From positions 1-18,368 of the forward strand of contig JBJTIF010000021.1 of assembly GCA_046094825.1 (NCBI GenBank): a DNA stretch of 18,368 nt, written 5' to 3'. Every line of letters begins with the position of its first letter. Position 1 is the stretch's first letter. The notes beneath the pieces were generated by a model. The model did not search any database. It was given only the letters and a program-made list of their open reading frames with translations, and had not been told where the DNA came from. The translations under genes were made by a program, and so were the position numbers. This document shows positions 13,670 through 18,368 of this stretch, piece by piece. The DNA comes from JBJTIF01 sp046094825. GTDB lineage: Bacteria; Actinomycetota; UBA4738; HRBIN12.

Positions 13670-14908
13670 ATGGCGCGGTCCCGGTCGTTCGCGGTTCGAC
13701 CCGAGGTCTCGATCCAGGTGCTGTTCATCGGGTTCGGGGTCGCGATCGCGGCCTTCTTCCCGTTCTTCGCCGCGTTCCTCGAGGCGCGCGGGATCCGACC
13801 CGCCGAGATCGGGGTCGTCATCGCCGCGATGGCCGCGGCGCGCGTCGTCGCGAACCCGGTCTGGGGCCACCTCGCCGACACGGTGATCGGCCGTCCGCGC
13901 ACGCTCCAGCTCGGCACCCTCCTCTCGGGGCTCGCGGCCGTCGGGATGTGGTCGCTCGGGGAGGGGTTCCTCCCGATCGTCCTCACGAGCCTCGTGTTCG
14001 CGGGCGTCGGCGGCGCGCTCGGCCCGAACCTCGACGCGATCGCGATCGCGCACCTCGGCGAGGGGCGGATGCAGGAGTACGGCCGCATCCGGGGCTGGGA
14101 GAGCCTCTCGTACGCGATCGCGTGCCTCGCGCTCGGCTTCGCGTTCCGCGAGGTCGGGGTCGAGGCGAACATGCTCATCTACGCCGTCGGCTGCGCGGTC
14201 CTCCTCGCGTGGTCCGTGACGCTCCGCGTCCCGCGGACGCGCCACGAGGGGGAGCACGGCCGTCTCGGCGCGGTGGGCACCGTCCTGCGCGACAGCCCTC
14301 GCTTCGCGGCGTTCCTGTCCTCGACGCTCCTCCTGTGGTTCGGGTTCTCCGGCGCATGGAACTTCATCGGGCTGAAGATCCTCGACGGCGGAGGCGGACC
14401 GTTCCTCATCGGCGCGGGCGCGGCGCTCGGTGGCCTCGTCGAGGTGCCCGTCATGCGATCGTCCTCGAACCTCTCCGAGCGCTTCGGCGTGCGTGCGACG
14501 TTCATGGTCGGGTGCCTCGTGTACGCCCTCGGGTTCCTCGTCTGGGGCCTCGTCGACGATCCGGTCCTCGTGTCCGCGCTCACGTTCCTCGAGGGGATCG
14601 GCTTCGCGCTCGTGTTCACGATGACGGTGGTCATCGTCGGCAAGCTCGTGACGCCGACCCTGTACTCGACCGGGCAGGCGATGTCGGCGACCGTCGGGTT
14701 CGGCATCGCGCCGATCCTCGGGGGCCTCGTCGGCGGCTGGGTCTACGAGCACCTCGGCGCGACGACCCTGTACCTCGGGGCCTCCGCGGCGGCCGTCCTC
14801 GCGGCGGGCATCGCGTACCGGGCGCTCGACGACCCGGCGCTCGTCGCGCCGCAGGCGGTCGTCGAGTCCGGCGCGCCCCCCGTCGGTGACCTCGAACCCG
14901 AGGTCTGA
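13670..14908 (+). CDS. Major facilitator superfamily transporter (MFS_1-like / LacY-nucleoside symporter type)
   Basis: The 412-aa product is hydrophobic throughout, with about 12 predicted membrane segments in two halves. The first half contains GHLADTVIGRPR, a form of the MFS loop 2-3 motif, and YGRIRGWESLSYAIA, which resembles the YGRIRxWGS signature of the MFS_1-like and nucleoside:proton symporter-like subgroup. A soluble loop near the middle (PRTRHEGEHGRL) separates the halves, and a short polar tail ends the protein. The substrate cannot be predicted. The ATG at 13670 is preferred over in-frame upstream starts, because the upstream extension is antisense to the rhodanese gene, is not hydrophobic, and a TATCCT box lies 7 nt before this ATG. 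It has no evident link to its neighbours. Confidence 0.85.
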   Translation: MARSRSFAVRPEVSIQVLFIGFGVAIAAFFPFFAAFLEARGIRPAEIGVVIAAMAAARVVANPVWGHLADTVIGRPRTLQLGTLLSGLAAVGMWSLGEGFLPIVLTSLVFAGVGGALGPNLDAIAIAHLGEGRMQEYGRIRGWESLSYAIACLALGFAFREVGVEANMLIYAVGCAVLLAWSVTLRVPRTRHEGEHGRLGAVGTVLRDSPRFAAFLSSTLLLWFGFSGAWNFIGLKILDGGGGPFLIGAGAALGGLVEVPVMRSSSNLSERFGVRATFMVGCLVYALGFLVWGLVDDPVLVSALTFLEGIGFALVFTMTVVIVGKLVTPTLYSTGQAMSATVGFGIAPILGGLVGGWVYEHLGATTLYLGASAAAVLAAGIAYRALDDPALVAPQAVVESGAPPVGDLEPEV

Positions 14909-14913
14909 ACCGC

Positions 14914-14972
14914 GCCCCGCGCCGCGGGTCCTGCCCCGCGCCCTCGGCGGCGCGTCGGGCTCGCCCCGCGCC
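14914..14972. repeat. Three direct copies of GCCCCGCGCC between the MFS and RAM-domain genes
   Basis: The 10-mer GCCCCGCGCC occurs at 14914-14923, 14933-14942 and 14963-14972, within the 132-bp gap upstream of the RAM-domain gene. Copies are 19 and 30 bp apart start to start. They could be binding sites for a regulator or simple GC-rich low-complexity sequence. Confidence 0.5.
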
Positions 14973-14984
14973 GTTGCGTCGCCG

Positions 14985-14990
14985 TAGGAT
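14985..14990 (+). promoter_or_regulatory. Candidate -10 box for the RAM-domain / CPBP gene pair
   Basis: TAGGAT fits TANNNT and would give a leader of roughly 44 nt containing the strong ribosome binding site GGAAGGGGAGGAGG at 15021-15034. No good -35 is seen at 17-18 bp. Confidence 0.3.
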
Positions 14991-15040
14991 GACCGCGTCC
15001 GGCGGCCTCGGGGCCCCGGCGGAAGGGGAGGAGGAGTGCC

Positions 15041-15274
15041 GTGGTCAGCGCCTACATCCTGATCCAGACCGAGGTGGGCCGCGCGAGTCACGTCGTGCGC
15101 GAGCTCTCCGCCATGGCCGGCGTCGTGAAGGTCGACAACGTCACCGGGCCCTACGACGTGATCGCCCGCGGCGAGTCCGGCGACCTCGACGCGCTCGCGA
15201 AGCAGGTCGTCATGCCGATCCAGAGCGTCGAGGGCGTCACGCGGACCCTGACCTGCCCCGTCATCCAGCTCTGA
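15041..15274 (+). CDS. Stand-alone Lrp/AsnC-type effector-binding (RAM) domain protein
   Basis: The 77-aa product matches the C-terminal ligand-binding half of Lrp/AsnC regulators. AYILIQTEVGRASHVVREL opens the beta-alpha-beta fold and VTGPYDVIARGE is the typical middle motif. The helix-turn-helix half is absent. Single-domain versions are known in archaea and actinobacteria; they form oligomers, may bind amino acids, and may join full-length regulators in mixed complexes. The GTG at 15041 has an unusually strong, purine-only ribosome binding site (GGAAGGGGAGGAGG) a few bases upstream, in contrast with the leaderless genes around it. Its TGA stop overlaps a likely CTG start of the next gene, so both are probably made together. 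Its real partner or ligand is unknown. Confidence 0.85.
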   Translation: MVSAYILIQTEVGRASHVVRELSAMAGVVKVDNVTGPYDVIARGESGDLDALAKQVVMPIQSVEGVTRTLTCPVIQL

Positions 15275-16008
15275 TCGAGGTCTCCCCCTCGCCGCTCGAC
15301 GCGCGGACGCGGCGCGAGGAGGTCGCGGTCGTCCTGTCGCTCTCGCTCCTCGCGAGCGTCGTGTACGCCGTCATCTCGATCCTCGAGGCACCGGTCTCCG
15401 GCGTCACCGTCGTGAGCGTCTCGCAGAGCCCGTCCGTCGCACGGCAGCTCACCGGTCTCGTCTTCGGGCTCGCCCCGGTCGCGCTCGTGCTCCACCTCGC
15501 GCGACGCAGCGGCGAGGGGCTCGCGGCGTTCGGCCTCGGACGGGAGCGGCCGCTCCGCGCGCTCCTCCACGGCGCGGGCCTCGCGGCGCTGCTCGGGTCG
15601 GGCGGCGCGGCGCTCTACCTCGTCGCCGTCGAGCTCGGGACGAACCGCTTCGTGGTCCCCGCGCCGCCCTCCGGCTACTGGTGGACGGTCCCCGTGCTCG
15701 TCCTCGCGTCGATCCGTGCGGGGCTCCTCGAGGAGGTCGTCGCGGTCGGCTACCTCGTCACGCGGCTCCAGCAATCGGCCTGGCGCGACGCGACCGCGAT
15801 CGGCGCGAGCGCGGTGCTGCGCGCCGGCTACCACCTCTACCAGGGGTGGGGCGGGTTCCTCGGCAACCTCATCCTCGGCGCGGCGTTCGGGTGGTTCTTC
15901 GTCCGGACGCGGCGCACCTGGCCGCTCGTGATCGCGCACGTGCTCCTCGACATCGGCGCGGGGACGATCTACCTGCTCTTCCGTGACCGGCTGCCGGGGT
16001 TCGCGTAG
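15271..16008 (+). CDS. CPBP-family intramembrane protein (CAAX protease-like), probable CTG start
   Basis: The product is a multi-pass membrane protein of the CPBP (Abi/CAAX prenyl protease-like) family. With a CTG start it is 245 aa. Motif 1 is LLEEVVAVGY (E154, E155), lacking the arginine of the classic EExxxR form. Motif 2 is GYHLYQGW (H188) and motif 3 is AHVLLD (H223, D227). These residues line the membrane active site of Rce1-type glutamate proteases. In this frame no ATG, GTG or TTG lies between the start of the RAM-domain gene and a GTG at 15361. That GTG would remove half of the first membrane segment. CTG at 15271 overlaps the preceding TGA as CTGA, like the GTGA junctions in the cox operons, so it is the best start. 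Substrate and role are unknown. Confidence 0.75.
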   Translation: MIEVSPSPLDARTRREEVAVVLSLSLLASVVYAVISILEAPVSGVTVVSVSQSPSVARQLTGLVFGLAPVALVLHLARRSGEGLAAFGLGRERPLRALLHGAGLAALLGSGGAALYLVAVELGTNRFVVPAPPSGYWWTVPVLVLASIRAGLLEEVVAVGYLVTRLQQSAWRDATAIGASAVLRAGYHLYQGWGGFLGNLILGAAFGWFFVRTRRTWPLVIAHVLLDIGAGTIYLLFRDRLPGFA

Positions 16009-16062
16009 GTCCGCCGAGCACCGATCGCCCGCCTCCGCATCGCGACCGGGGCGCTCGCGCCA

Positions 16063-17541
16063 CTACGTCCAGCCGGGGAACCACGACCGGAGCTCCCAGC
16101 CCCATGCGTCGAGGCGCAGGCCGACGTACGTCGGCCAGAAGAGCACCGCGAGCGCGAACGCGATGACGACGAGGCTCCCCGCGAGGATCGCGTAGCCGCG
16201 GACCGCGAGGTCGCGGAGGAGCACGAGCATCGCGAGGACGAGGAACGGCACGATCGGCAGGGCGTAGAAGAGGAACTGCGGTCGCTCGACGAGGAACCAC
16301 GGGAGGTAGAGCGCGCCGATCGCGACGACCGCGAGGGCCGCGCCGCGGTCGGCGCGGCGTCGCCACGCCGCGATCGACGCGGGGATCGCGAAGAAGGCAC
16401 CCCAGAACACGACGGGGTTGCCGTTCGCGTAGATGACCCGTCGCGCGCCCGCGTCGAAGTACTCCGCGAAGTAGAGCACGGGTCGCATGAGGAGGAGCCA
16501 CTGCCAGGCCGGGGAGAGGTACGGGTGGATCGGCGTCCCGTCCGCGCCGACCGGTCGGAGCTCCGCGTGGTACGCGGCCATCGCGAGCTGGAGCTCGCCC
16601 CAGCGCTCGAGCGACCACCCCTCGCGGAGGAACCACGCGAGGTCCGACGCCACGTAGACGACGAGGGGCAGGACCGCGAAGGCGAGGACGATCCCGAATC
16701 CCTCGCGGGTGAGGGTGTGCGCGAACCACCGCCACTCGCCGGCGTCCCGTCGGCGCTCGCATTCCCAGACGACGGCGAGGACGACGATGGCTGCGACGGC
16801 CGTGAGGGCGGACCACTTCGTCGCGAGGGCGATCCCGAGGACGAGGCCGGTCGCGAACCGCCACGGGCGCCACAGCGGCGAGGGGGCGTCGTCCTGGGGC
16901 GGGAGCCAGACCTCGCCGGGCCCCTCGAAGCTCGCGGTCGGCGGCGGCGTGCGGCGCTCGATCCATCGGCGGTCGAGGACGAGGAGGAGGAACGCGAGGA
17001 CGATCCACCACCCGACGAACACGTCGAGCATCGCGACGCGGGACTGGACGAGCGACAGGCCCTCCGTCGCGAGGAGCGCGCCGCCGACGAACGTCCAGAG
17101 CGCGCTCCCGAACAGGAGCTGCACGAGGATCGCGAACGCGGTGACCGTGAGCGTCCCTGCGACCGCCGAGGACACGCGGAACCCGAACGCGTCGCGGGCG
17201 TCGAGCCCGTCGCGGGCGTCCGTACCGACCGCGAGCTCGCCGACCGCGATCGCCCACTTGCCGAGCGGCGGGTGGACCCACGCGCCGACGTCGTGACGTT
17301 CGCGGAACCAGTACTTCTCGTCGTCGGAATCGACGGAGCACCGTTGCGGGGACCATCCGAGGAAGATGCACGCGGATTTCGAGTAGTAGAACTCGTCGAA
17401 GATGCGCTCGGGCGGCGTGCCGAGGCCCCAGAGGCGCAGGCCCGCCGCGAGGAGCGTCACGAGGAGCACGGCCGTCGTCGGCCGCGCGAGGAGGCCGCGG
17501 AGCCCTCGGCGCGGTGCGACCCCGGGGAGCGCGTGGTCCAT
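16063..17541 (-). CDS. pmt: Protein O-mannosyltransferase (GT39, dolichyl/polyprenyl-phosphate-mannose dependent)
   Basis: The 492-aa membrane glycosyltransferase has about ten or more hydrophobic segments. The first outer loop carries ERIFDEFYYSKSA (D49, E50), the acidic pair expected for catalysis, and further on WVHPPLGKW (89-96), both typical of the PMT family. The C-terminus ends in a tryptophan-rich segment (WGWELRSWFPGW), as in actinobacterial Pmt. The enzyme moves mannose from a polyprenyl phosphate carrier onto serine or threonine of exported proteins. The ATG at 17541 lies 8 nt after a TAGGCT box with no Shine-Dalgarno. The gene is divergent from rsmI across 43 bp; the same pairing occurs in Mycobacterium tuberculosis (Rv1002c/Rv1003), which supports the identification. 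The in-frame extension upstream of this ATG is antisense to rsmI and was rejected. Confidence 0.88.
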   Translation of the reverse strand: MDHALPGVAPRRGLRGLLARPTTAVLLVTLLAAGLRLWGLGTPPERIFDEFYYSKSACIFLGWSPQRCSVDSDDEKYWFRERHDVGAWVHPPLGKWAIAVGELAVGTDARDGLDARDAFGFRVSSAVAGTLTVTAFAILVQLLFGSALWTFVGGALLATEGLSLVQSRVAMLDVFVGWWIVLAFLLLVLDRRWIERRTPPPTASFEGPGEVWLPPQDDAPSPLWRPWRFATGLVLGIALATKWSALTAVAAIVVLAVVWECERRRDAGEWRWFAHTLTREGFGIVLAFAVLPLVVYVASDLAWFLREGWSLERWGELQLAMAAYHAELRPVGADGTPIHPYLSPAWQWLLLMRPVLYFAEYFDAGARRVIYANGNPVVFWGAFFAIPASIAAWRRRADRGAALAVVAIGALYLPWFLVERPQFLFYALPIVPFLVLAMLVLLRDLAVRGYAILAGSLVVIAFALAVLFWPTYVGLRLDAWGWELRSWFPGWT

Positions 17542-17549
17542 GGCGCCGA

Positions 17550-17555
17550 AGCCTA
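17550..17555 (-). promoter_or_regulatory. -10 box for pmt
   Basis: On the minus strand TAGGCT ends 8 nt before the ATG at 17541, without a ribosome binding site. It is identical to the hexamer before coxD. The divergent rsmI has only a poor match (CACCAT at 17572-17577) at the equivalent distance. Confidence 0.42.
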
Positions 17556-17584
17556 CCCCGCCCCGCTGTGCCACCATCGACGCG

Positions 17585-18368
17585 ATGGTCGGGACCCTCC
17601 ACATCGTCGGCACGCCGATCGGCAACCTCGGCGACCTCACGGACCGCGCGCGCTCGACGCTCGCCTCGGTCGATCTCGTCGCGTGCGAGGACACCCGCCG
17701 CACCGGGTCGCTCCTGCACCACCTCGGCCTCTCCGTCCCGATGCGGGCGCTGTTCGCCGGCAACGAGGCGGAGGCGACCGCGGCGGTCCTCGCGGAGCTC
17801 CGCGCGGGTCGCTCCGTGGCGCTCGTGTCCGACGCGGGGATGCCGGGCCTCGCCGACCCGGGATTCCCGCTCGTCCGCGCGTGCGTCGCCGAGGGCATCG
17901 ACGTCCGCGTCGTCCCCGGCCCGTCGGCGATCACCGCCGCGCTCGTCGTCTCCGGGCTCCCGATGGAACGGTTCGTGTTCGAGGGGTTCGTCCCGCGGGC
18001 GGGCGCGGCGAGGCGCGAGCGCCTCGCCGCGCTCGCCCGCGAGGAACGCACCGCCGTCCTCTTCGAGTCACCCCGCCGCGTCGCCGTCCTCCTGCGCGAC
18101 CTCGCGGCCGCCGGCGCCGATCGATCGGTCGCGGTCGCGCGCGAGCTCACGAAGATCCACGAGGAGGTGCTGCGCGGCACGGCCTCGGAGGTCGCGGCGC
18201 GGCTCGGCGACGGAGCGGTGAAGGGCGAGGTCGTCGTCGTCCTCGCGGGTGCGCCGGCCGCGACGCGCGACCGCGCGGCCGTCCTCGCGGACGCCCGCGC
18301 CCGCGTCGCTGCCGGCGCGCGCAAGCGTGAGGCCGCCGCCGCGGCGGCGAAGGGGAGCGACCTCGCTG
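17585..18368 (+). CDS. rsmI: 16S rRNA (cytidine1402-2'-O)-methyltransferase RsmI (3' end outside window)
   Basis: The open frame from ATG at 17585 runs 261 codons to the right edge without a stop. It is a tetrapyrrole-methylase-fold enzyme of the RsmI family. Motifs are GTPIGNLGD (9-17), CEDTR (34-38), LVSDAGMPGLADPG (80-93) and VPGPSA (110-115). These form the S-adenosylmethionine and RNA-binding cleft. RsmI methylates the 2'-hydroxyl of C1402 in the decoding centre of 16S rRNA. The C-terminal part visible (ARKREAAAAAAKGSDL) matches the small helical domain, so only a few residues should be missing. No Shine-Dalgarno is seen before the ATG. It is divergent from pmt, as in mycobacteria. Confidence 0.93.
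   Translation, partial: MVGTLHIVGTPIGNLGDLTDRARSTLASVDLVACEDTRRTGSLLHHLGLSVPMRALFAGNEAEATAAVLAELRAGRSVALVSDAGMPGLADPGFPLVRACVAEGIDVRVVPGPSAITAALVVSGLPMERFVFEGFVPRAGAARRERLAALAREERTAVLFESPRRVAVLLRDLAAAGADRSVAVARELTKIHEEVLRGTASEVAARLGDGAVKGEVVVVLAGAPAATRDRAAVLADARARVAAGARKREAAAAAAKGSDLA

Noticed and set aside
14974..15270. ATG at 14974 as the start of the CPBP gene
   Set aside because: This would put nearly 100 arginine-rich residues in front of the protein and overlap the whole RAM-domain gene in another frame.
16525..18330. 601-codon plus-strand open frame over pmt and rsmI
   Set aside because: It is antisense to pmt and in another frame of rsmI. Both of those have clear family motifs; this frame has none.
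1..18368. CRISPR arrays, tRNA or rRNA genes, insertion sequences, phage or defence genes
   Set aside because: No regularly spaced repeats, no cloverleaf-like or rRNA-like segments, and no transposase, integrase or toxin/defence motifs were seen. Every gap between genes is shorter than about 160 bases.

Overview
The window is very GC-rich, with G or C in almost every third codon position, frequent GTG starts and tightly packed or overlapping genes. Several genes lack a Shine-Dalgarno sequence and instead have a TANNNT box 6-8 nt before the start codon, which points to leaderless transcription. Together with a divergent pmt / rsmI pair (the arrangement also seen in mycobacteria) and a pilin-like domain of actinobacterial style, this suggests an Actinomycetota genome. 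The class cannot be fixed from the sequence.

About two thirds of the window (1-12322) is an aerobic molybdenum hydroxylase locus of the carbon monoxide dehydrogenase (Cox) type. It starts with a partial XdhC/CoxI-family maturation gene on the minus strand (1-556), divergent from a small membrane-anchored pilin-like protein (611-1129). A form II set follows in the order S-L-M (1219-4896). Its large subunit has the active-site motif AYRGAGR. It continues into the maturation genes coxD (MoxR-type AAA+ ATPase) and coxE (VWA protein). The convergent coxG (SRPBCC protein) separates this set from a second, form I set in the order M-S-L (7644-11360). That large subunit has AYRCSFR, whose cysteine binds copper in true CO dehydrogenase. 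The form I operon ends with an XdhC-family protein fused to a C-terminal YHS metal-binding domain, then a strong hairpin terminator. The inferred picture is one form I enzyme that oxidises CO, one related form II hydroxylase of uncertain substrate, and one shared set of maturation and membrane-coupling proteins.

The right third (12323-18368) is ordinary housekeeping and accessory sequence: an MscS-type mechanosensitive channel, a convergent single-domain rhodanese, a divergent MFS transporter, a stand-alone Lrp/AsnC effector-binding (RAM) domain protein, a CPBP-family membrane protein that appears to start at a CTG overlapping the previous stop, a protein O-mannosyltransferase on the minus strand, and the start of rsmI running off the right edge.

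The most noteworthy points are the tandem form II / form I CODH sets sharing one accessory set, the XdhC-YHS fusion that could link copper handling to CODH maturation, the dyad symmetry at the inferred form I promoter, and the repeated leaderless, back-to-back promoter layout. No tRNA, rRNA, CRISPR array, insertion sequence or phage gene was seen, and no intergenic gap exceeds about 160 bases.
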